Assembly: GCA_035772405.1 (NCBI GenBank) | Contig: JAYKKM010000428.1 | Span: forward strand, 2,331,001-2,395,000 | Length of the DNA: 64,000 bases | Direction: 5' to 3' | Source of the DNA: Chrysogorgia sp. JL179-B06 | Taxonomy: Eukaryota > Cnidaria > Anthozoa > Scleralcyonacea > Chrysogorgiidae | Part shown: positions 25,701-37,700 of the stretch, one piece after another | Layout of the letters: every line of letters starts with the position of its first letter | How positions within the stretch are numbered: the stretch's first letter is position 1 | Position numbers and translations under genes: made by a program | Notes under the pieces: model-generated | What the model saw: the letters and a program-made list of their open reading frames with translations, nothing else | Told to the model about the DNA's origin: nothing | Database searches by the model: none

Positions 25701-28700
25701 AGACCATGACAAATATGAAATTGCACCACCAATGCGATGAAGAGCTGTACCTGATTCCATGGTCACGTCCCACACCTAATAATAGTATTTGTTATATAGC
25801 TGTGGTTTCCCTAGATATAATACAGACTGTCATTGGTTGATTTGTGGTCACGTGGGCTTAGATAAATTCAAATGTATACCGAGCGGGCAATAAGTTGTTA
25901 ATTATTGCCCGCTTGGGCAATAATTTTGAAATTGTTAAAACTGTTGTATGGATAGCCTTGTATGTTTAGTTTTTCTCCATCGCTATATAACAAAACGCTT
26001 AATGTCTGGTCCCTTGCGAAATAGTTAGTTTTGTTTTCCCTCGAGTCTTGATGTTTGAGCCTCTCGGGAAAACAAACTAACTATTTCCCTCGAGAGCAGA
26101 CATTAAGTGTATAATTATCACTTATTTACTGAGACCGAGGTGTGGACCCGAGACCGCCGTTGTTGCCCGAGGCGAAGCCGAGGGCAACAACGGCGGTCGA
26201 GGGGCCACAAAACACACTGCTTTCCCGAGGTCTCAGTAAATAAGTGTTTTGTTATATAGTATATTAGTGTCAAAGTATGAATAATTCACCGCGCAGACAT
26301 TTTTTAAAATTTCAAAACAGCAAAACTATAAAATGAACTTTGGAACTTCACGGTTGACGCGCATGCGCACTGCACCCATTCTACTGTGGACCGGTCAATA
26401 AATGTTCTGTTATGGACCGGTTGCCTCGTTGCCAGGGCAATGCAGTAAACACGACGTTTTGCGGACCGGCACGTGATACGCTTTTGTCCAATCGGAAAAC
26501 AGAAAAATTGAACTTTGACACTAACTATATAACAATATATGTTATTTACCTGGGCGTATAGAAAAATATTTGCTCGAGGTTTCAGAAACTTGGAAAATGA
26601 GACAGGGAAAATATTTTCCTATACGGACCGACCAAAACGATAAATAACATATTAATTTTTTTATTATACGGTGAAAGACGTGAGTTACTTTAGTCCGGTA
26701 AAACTGCATTATTTCGATAAGGAAAGAAAAACAAACCAAAATACTTTAGTTTTTGGATAATATAGTTATTTCCAGCTTAGTTGAATCAAATTATGTGTTA
26801 GTTTTCCATTTTCAATAATAAAGAGAAAATTACGATAAAAAGTTTTAGCATTTAGGATTCCGTGACCCCAGGCAGCCAATCAAATTGCAAGAATGCAACT
26901 ATCGGTCCTTCTAACTGGGAATTGAACCCGCGACCTCTGAATATCTAAACCAGCGGTTTAACAGACTTTATAATGTTATATTACCGCTGGTTACAAACAT
27001 AATAATTATACATACCTTAATTCAAGGCTTTGGAAAATAAATTTTGGACAAAGCAGACCTACCATCATCACTCCATTGGCAGCTGATCCAGATAGCAACA
27101 GTCGACCACCAGGACTCCACGATATTGAAGTTATAAATGAATGACCAGGATGGGATAAAAACTGAACTGAACTGGCACCTAACCTAAAGAAAGGAATTCA
27201 ATATAGATGTAATTTTAGGAAAAAGAAAAAACTTTGAAGATCAGAGAGCCTTAAGGCCCGTTCACACGGGCGATTTTTGCTGCGATTTGATTGCGATTTT
27301 AGCTGCGACTTTTATCGCACTGCGATTTCAAACCGCGCGTGTGAACAGCCGGCGATTTCGCTGCGATTTGTTATTTTGAAATTGCAGCAAATCGCCCTGG
27401 TTTCGAGTTTGCTCGAATTTCGCTGCGATCTTATGTTGAAAAGGACCAAAATACGCTAGATCAGACACCCTCACATGCACACACAGAGGCTGATTTCGCG
27501 CACAAAAATGGCGACCGCAGAATCTGGCAAAGGCACTCCAAAAGTAAGAAAAGGGAAAGAGAAAAAATACAATTTTTTTCAAAGGCGCTGTTTGAAATCG
27601 CAGCGCGAGCAGCTAAAATCGCATTCAAATCGCAGCAAAATCACTTATATGTCTTTCAATAGACCGATTGCAAATATGGCGGCGATGTCATGAAAACGAG
27701 GCTTTTCGGTGGTTACCGTTGCTAGGGCCCGAATCATGTTAGTTGATTGGATCACAATTGTTGGACCAAAAACAACAGCCAATCAATCAACGTGATTCGG
27801 GTCCTAGCAACGGTAACCACCGAAAAGCCTCGTTTTCATGACATTGCCGCCATATTTGCAATCGGTCTATATGTTCAATCTCGTTTGAGTTCATTTTCAA
27901 ATGTTTTTAGAATATTTTACGGGTTATAAAACGCATTTAAAACTGAAATTATGTCGAGCGGTCCGTATCGTATCGGTGATCCAAACACTTGGGAAGTTGC
28001 GAGATTGGAGAAAAGCGTAAAAAACACGAACCGCTAGGCGAGTGTTTTTTTGCTTTTCGAAAATCGAGCAACTTCCCAAGTGTTTGGATCACAATATCCA
28101 AACACAGAAAAACCATTATTAGGTATTCCTTTTATAAATTTCTGTGTTTGCATGGCTTGATCCAAACACGGGTATTGACCAATCAGAGCCTGCGTAGCAT
28201 ACATGTTATTTTATAAATGCTTTTACTGATGTTCCCTCAGAACAGGGAAAATTTATAACTTTCTTTATACACAATTTTCTTCATTTATAATTTTAAACTA
28301 ATAATTAATTTATAAGTTTTAATTAATTAATTAATTAATTAATAATTTATAATTTTTAATTAATCAATTTATAATTTTTAATTAATAATTTATTTATAAT
28401 TTTCCCTCATTAACATCCATGAGTGGACATCCAAAGAGCATTGTTTCACAAGATAATCAACAACAGGTTCGATTCCTGTCCGGGACATTTTCTGAGGATT
28501 TGAGCTTGACGATCGTCCTGGATTTTTTATCACAATCATTATGTGCCAAATCAGAACCGATTTTCCGCCAATCCCTTCTTGAACGTCGAATTATGTTTCG
28601 TCGGTAATTATGGTATTACAATCTAATATCATAACATGACGGGGAATTAGTGATTAAAAATCCCTCTAGCCTCGGGAGGATTTATGAAAGTCTCTCGGAC

Positions 28701-31700
28701 CAACGGCCCTCGTAGGCCCCACAAATGCTCCCTCGGCGCTCAGGGACATTTAATCACTAACTTTCCTCGTGGTATTACTTATAAATATCCAATCACACCA
28801 ATTCCAAAATTGCAGATATGATTGGACGATTAAGCGGCAGTTAACATAAATAACTATCGATTAAGCGGCATAATAATATACAGGAAAATGTTTCTCGACT
28901 GTGATTGGCTGATTCGAGTGCAGTTAATCCTAAACAATAATGCCAAAATCTGTTATCACAGTGCAAAAATCTGTTATCACAGTGCAAATACATGTTATCA
29001 CAGTGCAAAAATCTATTATTACAGTGCAAAAACCTGTTATCACAGTGCAAAAATCTGTTATCACAGTGCAAAAATCTATTATTACAGTGCAAAAACCTGT
29101 TATCACAGTGCAAAAATCTATTATCACAGTGCAAAAACTTGTTATCACAGTGCAAAAATCTGTTATCACAGTGCAAAAACCTGTTATCACAATGCAAAAA
29201 CCTGTTATCACAGTGCAAAAATCTGTTATCACAGTGCAAAAATCTATTATTACAGTGCAAAAACTTGTTATCACTAATCTGTTATCACAGTGCAAAAACA
29301 TATCGAGATAGAGAAAGTTCTGTGTGTACTGAACTTGTCAAGCGAAAACTTGTCATTTTGTGCCGTACAGACAAGCAAATTTAAATTTAAGTTTGAATTA
29401 TAATATTGTCTTGAACATTTTCCTGTATATTATTAATAAGTAATAGTATGATTTCTCGTGCAATTTGAAAAAAACACGCTCTCGTGAGTTTTTCAAAGAC
29501 CCCAAATAGCACTCATCCTTCGAACTCGTGCTATTTTGACAGTCTTTGAAAAACTCACTGGTGCGTGTTTTTTCCAAATTGCACTCAAAATCATACTATT
29601 ACCTATACTTAACAATAATATATAATCTACGAAGTCATTATCGTCTACAGACGTTATTATCGTCTAAAGACGTTATTATCGTCTACAGACGTTATTATCG
29701 TCTACAGACGTTATTATCGTCTCAGACGTTATTTACGTCTAGTTAGAAATATGGAAAATAAGGCAGACGAGGTTAAAGTCGTTTTCTAAGTGCGTCTTTC
29801 AGACGTTAAAGTCGCACTTAGCAGTAAAAAATGCAGGAAAACGGTTTCTCTCTCCTTTGTAACAAAACCGCATATTTCATTTTTCGTCGTCCGACTTTTT
29901 AAAAAATGTTTTTAATAACTTTCCAGGGAAAAGAAAGGACTCGAAGTCCAGTTAAGCTAAGCCCGCACATATTACAAGACAAAATACACTTACATAAACG
30001 AAATAATTATTATTACAAAAAATCGCGTCCCGTATTTATATTAGTCGTCCTTAACTCAATTTCAGTCAATGCCGAATGTGCGGCTGCGATCTCCCGTTTA
30101 GTAAACCGAATTACCAGCAAAAATATCAGGATAAACCTTAGCTTTAGGACATGTAACGTTTCACGTGTTAAACGACTTTCTACCAAGATTCGGTAAATTG
30201 GACTAGGTGTGACAATAGAATGTAGTTAAAACAAAACGTTTTTAACCGGATAAACAAATTTATGGAACAAACCTAATGGCTGATGATTGTGGGTCAACCT
30301 TCCAGAGCAGAATGCCATTTTGACAACCAACAGCAAGAATTGAAGATGACAATGGTCTTTAAAGATAAATATTTAGAAATGATGCAGTTGTCAGTGTTAC
30401 AATGTATCTCAATAAAGTTTTGTACGATAAAGATGTCATAATTAAAGATTACAGTACAAGTGAAGCGAGTGATATTTAAAAATTGGGCACACTTTTCAAA
30501 CAAGCAATGTATATCTTTAAATGAAAACTGTAGTCAAAAAACAAATTATTTTTAAATAAAAGACCTTTAAGTACAATGTTTAGAAATGTTAAAGTACATT
30601 TAATTTAACTTATATGTAATCTATGGATTCTCCTGAGAAAAATTCTAATATATCTTGTCAGCCAAAAATTTCATCTTCATAGACTTTTTTGCTGTTAAAG
30701 TTGACGGAAATGATGTCATAGCGGGGCCCTTAAATTTTCAGCTGATATATTACAATTTATCTCAGGAGAATCCATAGATTACAAATATGTTAAATCCCCA
30801 CAGACGTTATATGCACTTTAATAGTTTTACAATATCTGCTCTTGTGCTCGAGAAATAACGTTTTCATTCTTGTATTTTATGTTTCTGGACCCCGCCATTT
30901 TAGAGCTTGCTCGATGGCTCATACTCAATGTTCAGCGGGTGTTTTGAAAATAAATTTCCGCTGTACATCGAGTCTGAGCCGTCCAGCGAACTCTAAAATG
31001 GCGGCGTCCAGAAGCATAAAATACAAGAATGAAAATGTTATTTCTCGAGTACAAGAGCAGATATCGTAAAACTATTTCTAAACATTATACCTAAAACCTT
31101 TTATTTAAAAGTAATTTATTTTTTGGGGACATTTCCCCTTTAATTGCACGAGCAAAATTATATGATTACTTGTTTATTATATATATGACAAAACTAAGTC
31201 CAACTAAGTCTGCCAGCCCCTTGCCATTTAACCAGTTTCAACTTTCAACCTTTACGATCCTCCAGAGTACATTCAGTTGTGTTTGAAAAGCGTATTTCCA
31301 CCATTTTGGTTGTTTCAGAAAATAATTTGGAGCGGAATTAATAAAATAATTTCACTCCTCTGGACCAATCAGAATGCCGTAATTTTGTCATGCACATAAT
31401 AAACCTGAAAATTGTATTTCAAGTACTGGAAAAACACAAGGACATTACTGTACCTCCATGCACAGCACGAAATAGCTCTTTGATATCTATGGTTTAACAG
31501 TTTTGTTAGACCCCTGAAGTTTAATGAAACAAGTAAATTTGTCAACTGTTTATGCAACAAGAATTAAAAATACTGAATCTAAAATTTAAATTAGATTGTA
31601 TTATATTTATACATCATAAATGAAGAAATTCCTTGCAGAAACTGTGAAGATGGGTATTTTTTAATTTCAGTAATTTACAGCTAACGTATGTATGATACTG

Positions 31701-34700
31701 TTAAATCGGCGAGGGTGATTTGCAGATTACAGAACGCGATTACAGAACGCGACTACAGTAAACTAGGAGCAGTCGTTCCGCACGTTAACCAAATAATAAA
31801 TTTTGTACCCAATAAGTTATTGGATTGTAACCCCAAAACAACAAAGGTCCTAACCCTAACCCCCCGCCTAACAAGTTTTCTAACCCTGTGTTCTGCAATC
31901 TGCAAATCACCTCCGCCTCTGTTGTGGTCTAGTGGTTACCACACATGTCTATGAGCTGGGAGACACAGGTTCAAATCCTAGGTCGGACCATCACTCAAGG
32001 TCTTAAAAATAATTGAGGAGAAAGTGCTGCCTTTGCAATAATACCAGTAAATGGTACGACTTTCGGGTCTTCTCGGATAACAACCTTAAATCGTAGGCCC
32101 TCGGAACCCCTATCAATTGGGCTTCTAGCCTGTTGAGGTGTTCCGTTCACCAAAGAGTGATAAATCTACTAAACTAAACTAAATGCGAAAGCAATAGACG
32201 ACATATACCTTTTAAAGACAAAGACCCGGATAGAGTCGTCCTAAAGTAAAGATATTATTACAAGTATTATTAGTTATACAAAATTGAATATACTGTATAT
32301 GTGTATGTCCATCGGTGTGTCTTTGTGGTGAATGTTGTGACAGTAGTCGAAGGATATAAGTAAATAATGTACTTTATAAACAAACTCATGTCATTTTTGT
32401 TGTTTTGACACCATGTCATGTTTTACAATGTTTTATTTAGGATCAATAGCGTGACGGACAGATAGAGTGGGCCTCGTGTTGTAAGCCCCTATATATAGTG
32501 AACTCTTTCTAGGCCCACTGTACCACTGGTCATCTACACACATACGTGTACCAGACTGGGGGGCAATTGCCCCAAACGTTTTAAAAATGAAAATTTCTGG
32601 CACTTTTTGAAAGAAATTCCGGGTAAATTCGGGTAATATTGCTGTTAAATATTCATGAAAAATTTATATTTTGAACTGTTTAAATATTAAAGTAATATGT
32701 TTTAATATTAACATAATATATTAGAGTTGTTTTGCAGTTGCCCAGTTTAATATTGTACTAAGGGCTATATTATGGGCGGCCGTTACCACCAAAAATGTCA
32801 AAACAGCGAATCCAAATAACTTGATGTGAAGTGACTCAACATCAACACAAACGATCTATCTTAAAGACAACTGACTCAACTCTCTGTTATTGATTCACTC
32901 GTGCTAAACAAAAATAACTCAACAATAACAGAAATGACCAAACATTGCACGGTGAAACGACTCAACTAGTTACGAGATCATTTAACTAATTGTGAAATCA
33001 TTCAACTTAAAATGAAATGATTTAATTCACATTCATGGATTCATTCAACTACTTGTGAAATCATTCGTCTAGTTGTTAAATCATTAAACTAGTTGACGAC
33101 TCGTTTAACCAGCTGACAAATCATTTCACCAGTTTTGGAATCACTCAACTACATGTGAACTGATTCAACTATATATGTTACGCCATATGACACCATCACA
33201 CGTCAATCAACGTGTTGTGAAACGACTCAACGTAAAGTGAAATGACTCAACGTAAAGTGAAACCACTCAACGCAAAGTGATACGACTCAACGTAAAGTAA
33301 AACGACTCAACGTAAAGTTATACGACTCAACGTAAAGTGAAATGACTCAACGTAAAGTAAAACCACTCAACGTAAAGTGAAATGACTCAACGTAAAGTGA
33401 AATGACTCAACGTAAAGTGAAATGACTCAATGTAAAGTAAAACCACTCAACGTAAAGTGAAATGACTCAACGTAAAGTGAAATGACTCAACGTAAAGTCG
33501 GAAATGACTCAACGTAAAGTGAAATGACTCAACGTAAAGTGAAATGACTCAACGTAAAGTGAAATGACTCAACGTAAAGTGAAACCACTCAACGTAAAGT
33601 GATACGACTCAACGTCTTGCGAAACGACTCAACGTAAAGTAAAACGACTCAACGTAAAGTAAAACGACTTAACGTAAAGTAAAACGACTCAACGTAAAGT
33701 AAAACGACTCAACGTATTGCGAAACGACTCAACGTAAAGTGAAACGACTCAACGTATTGCGAAACGATTCAACGTAAAGTGAACTCAACGTAAGGTGAAA
33801 TACGATAACCAGATATAACCTGAACGCGCACCGAAGTGTTCAAAGGTCCTGGTCAAGAGATGAATTAATAAGGCGCGTTTTATTGTCAAGTTTGTCGTGG
33901 AATATTTCACACTCTTTCTTTGAGAATGAGTCTTTGATACTACTGCTAGTGCTGCTATCCAAGGTAAGATATTATTTGTGTTCATTGGTCTTGTACTCGT
34001 GTAGAAAGTAGAATAATTTATTCAACTTCGTCATCTCCTAATATGATCAACTGAAACCACATCATTTTATACCTTTATAAGCTTCCTGCAGAATAAGCTG
34101 TGTGTTTTCCTAAAATGAATGCCACAACTCACCGAAGAATAGATATATTGCATGTAATAATATATAACTTTGTAAGATTTGCCTATTAGGATAAATAGTC
34201 TGGAACCCGTTATTTTTATGTTTATGTGACTGTAATGTATTAGTCAAATCAAAGACATTTTTTTCAAAACTGATGGTAATTCTGGGCAGGTTGAAATGCA
34301 GGTGCAAATGCCCCCGGCCCCGGCGGAAACATGAAAACAATTTTCAGTGTTTTCAAACATCAAATTATTATATAAATACTATTTACAAGGCACTGGTTTT
34401 AACCCTTTTACCTCCTAGGTATGTCATTCTGCTAAATTTGTCTACTGTAGGCTGTACACATAAGGCTTAAACTCCTCCATGATCGAATCACACTCGAACA
34501 ACATGCAATGCTATGGGGGGAGTGGCAATTCAAAGTGCTGCCCAAAGGGAACGAGGCTCAGATTATTGTATTTATTATCTAATGCCCGGTTTGGGTTCAA
34601 AACCTTTGCTCGGGGGTCAGGAAGCTTATAAAGGTATATAAAATGATGTGGTTTCAGTTAATTCATATTAGGAGATGACGAAGTTGAATAAATTATTCTA

Positions 34701-37700
34701 CTTTCTACACGAGTACAAGACTAACGAACAAAAATAATATCTTACCTCGGATAGCAGCACTAGCAGTAGTATCAAAGACTCATTCTCAAAGAAAGAGTGT
34801 GAAATATTCCACCACAAACTTGACAATAAAACGCGCCTTATTAATTCATCTCTTGACCAGGACCTTTGAACGCTTCGGCGCGCTGTCTGGTTATTCGTTT
34901 TACTTTACGTTGAGTCGTTTTACTTTACGTTGAGTCGTTTCGCAAGACGTTGAGTCGTATCACTTTACGTTGAGTGGTTTCACTTTACGTTGAGTCATTT
35001 CACTTTACGTTGAGTCATTTCACTTTACGTTGAGTCATTTCACTTTACGTTGAGTCATTTCACTTTACGTTGAGTGGTTTTACTTTACGTTGAGTCATTT
35101 CACTTTACGTTGAGTCGTATAACTTTACGTTGAGTCGTTTTACTTTACGTTGAGTCGTATCACTTTGCGTTGAGTGGTTTCACTTTACGTTGAGTCATTT
35201 CACTTTACGTTGAGTCGTTTCACAACACGTTGATTGACGTGTGATGGTGTCATATGGCGTAACATATATAGTTGAATCAGTTCACATGTAGTTGAGTGAT
35301 TCCAAAACTGGTGAAATGATTTGTCAGCTGGTTATACGAGTCCTCAACTAGTTTAATGATTTAACAACTAGACGAATGATTTCACAAGTAGTTGAATGAA
35401 TCCACGAATGTGAATTAAATCATTTCATTTTAAGTTGAATGATTTCACAACTAGTTAAATGATCTCGTAACTAGTTGAGTCGTTTCACCGTGTAATGTTT
35501 GGTCATTTCTGTTATTGTTGAGTCATTTTTGTTTAGCACGAGTGAATCAATAACAGAGAGTTGAGTCAGTTGTCTTTAAGATAGATCGTTTGTGTTGATG
35601 TTGAGTCACTTCACATCAAGTTATTTGGATTCGCTGTTTTGACATTTTTGGTGGTAACGGCCGCCCATACTATATCACATACGATAGATGAAGTACTCCA
35701 CTATTTCAGTGAGGAAACCGCTGAGAAATCTAGTCACATATGAATTCGCGCCTGCCACACTTAATTTTTAATTTTTCGGGCAAAAATGTTTTGCCTCCCA
35801 AACATAACTGGTCAGGTGCGCCTATGTCTACACAAACTACGCTACAGAACTGATAAACATCTGCATTTGTATGTATTTGATTAAATTTGTTATAGGAACT
35901 ACTCAATGTATTCTAGTTGGTTTAAAAAATGTAATTCTATTTCTACCTTAAAACCAACTGCAAACTTTGTTAAATGTGGATGCCAAGAAAAAGCTTGAAC
36001 TGGTCCAGATATTCTAAAATCATTTCGACACTGATGAGTAATAGTTAGAAAAACATCAAAACTTATAAGAATTAAGAAATACAGTTAAAAAATTGCCCAA
36101 TATAATGAATGAAAAACATTCACATAAATGAAACAAGAATCAAAACAACAAAAACGAAAGTATCATTGTTATACACTTGTATAATATACATGCTTTTAAT
36201 AGATCTCTTTCATAATGGCGGCCAGTCTAAATACTCTTTTATATGCAAGTAAAGATTCTTTGGAATTACAGACACACGAACGAGGTCAGAAAGGCTGGGT
36301 GCCGTTATGAAAGAGGTCTATAGGGCAGTATATGTTCCATCAAGATGTCTGGCATTCCTTGTGGGTACGATACGTCAATTAAACTCTTAATTTGTTGTTA
36401 AATATATTGTGATTGAAGGTTACATACAATGTAGCTCAATGGTTAGAGTCACCGGCAATTGACGGTACCGAAAAATATGGCGACTGGTACATTTAACCAT
36501 AATTCCTTGTGCGCAGTAAACATTGAATCTCGTAGAAATAAAAAGATTAAGAGTTTAAAAAAGATTAAGGTTGGTAAAATTTATTTCTTTTACGTAATTC
36601 ATGTTTATAAGGTAAACAGTGTTTAGCTGTTATTATACAGGTGATTTAAGGTCGCAAAGCATTCTGGTAAAATGTACAGCCACCATCTTTTTCGGTACCG
36701 TCAATTAGAATTTTACATGTTTGATCCCTGTGCGGGACTCGTCACCGTTAAGGGTTCCGTTTTCATTTCGCACTGTTTAGGAATCATTTTCAAATCGTAA
36801 CGTTTTCAACGTAGGATTTGGGTTAAATAGGAGTAATTTTTTAGAAAAGTTTGACAATGTTATTGATATTAATCCTATCCTTAAACACAACCCTAATGCA
36901 AAATTTGAACAGGTTACAAAAAACGTCCCGGATGTGGGGTATCTAGGGAAAATACCACATGTGGTATTTATCCTAAATACCCCTAGTAGATAAAAATTTA
37001 ACTTTAAATACTATAATCATGTATATAGAGGGGAAATAAACTGAAAATAATATTTTTGTCAGGCAGGCAATTTCAACAATCAATAAATACATCTCACCCA
37101 GATGAGTTAATGTCCAAAGACTCGTTTAACTATATAATAAAATAACAGAGCATACATATTTAAAACGCCTAAACCCAAAATATGATACGAAAAAGAGAAA
37201 TAGGAGAACTTCAATATGTCGAAAAATACTTAAAGTGCCCCTAACCTCAAAACATTTTATTGTCTTATTTAGAAGAACTTTTAAAATGATAAAGTAACTT
37301 CTTTTGAAGATTTTCACTTCTTCGCTTTCTTTGTGAGATATATCAGTTTGTTTGATATGCAAATATCTGGAATTTCGTCACATGCATAATGCGTTATCAG
37401 AGAATGTTATATATCTTTGCGTTCATGAAATCAAAACACTAAAGTGTGAATAACACGTGTGTGCGTTTCTCCCACAACACCAAACTTCTTGATTTTAAAG
37501 GATTTCGTTCGAAGTCATTATGCATGTTTGATGAAATTCTAGACATTTGCATATCAAACAAACTGATATATCTCAAAAAGAAACGAAAATCTTCAAAAGA
37601 AGTTACTTTATCATTTTAAAAGTTCTTCCAAACAAGACAATAAAACATTTTGAGGTTATGGGCACTTAGAGTACTTACGTATTTCCATCTATGGAAATAC

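Larger units (their letters stand above)
32771..35669. mobile_element. 2.9-kb foldback transposon with 6-bp target duplication
   Basis: Ends TATGGGCGGCCGTTACCACC and GGTGGTAACGGCCGCCCATA are perfect inverses and CTATAT is duplicated on both sides (32,765-32,770, 35,670-35,675). Arms of about 1.05-1.3 kb are complementary, including an internal 20-bp minisatellite in each arm and an outer zone of AACTAGTTG-type words. The spacer (34,092-34,618) is unique and has no recognisable gene. It lies in AAAS intron 5. No transposase, so non-autonomous. Confidence 0.88.

Noticed and set aside
25751..25775. A 25-nt AAAS microexon ending CAG/GTAC
   Set aside because: Reading through keeps frame and homology to the next blade with no acceptor needed; it is part of a 122-nt exon.
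28841..29384. Five overlapping 120-140-codon frames
   Set aside because: Caused by a 21-bp tandem unit without stops; the same text in all frames.
33785..35669. Short frames in the palindrome arms and spacer
   Set aside because: They mirror each other across the inverted arms and have no recognisable domain.
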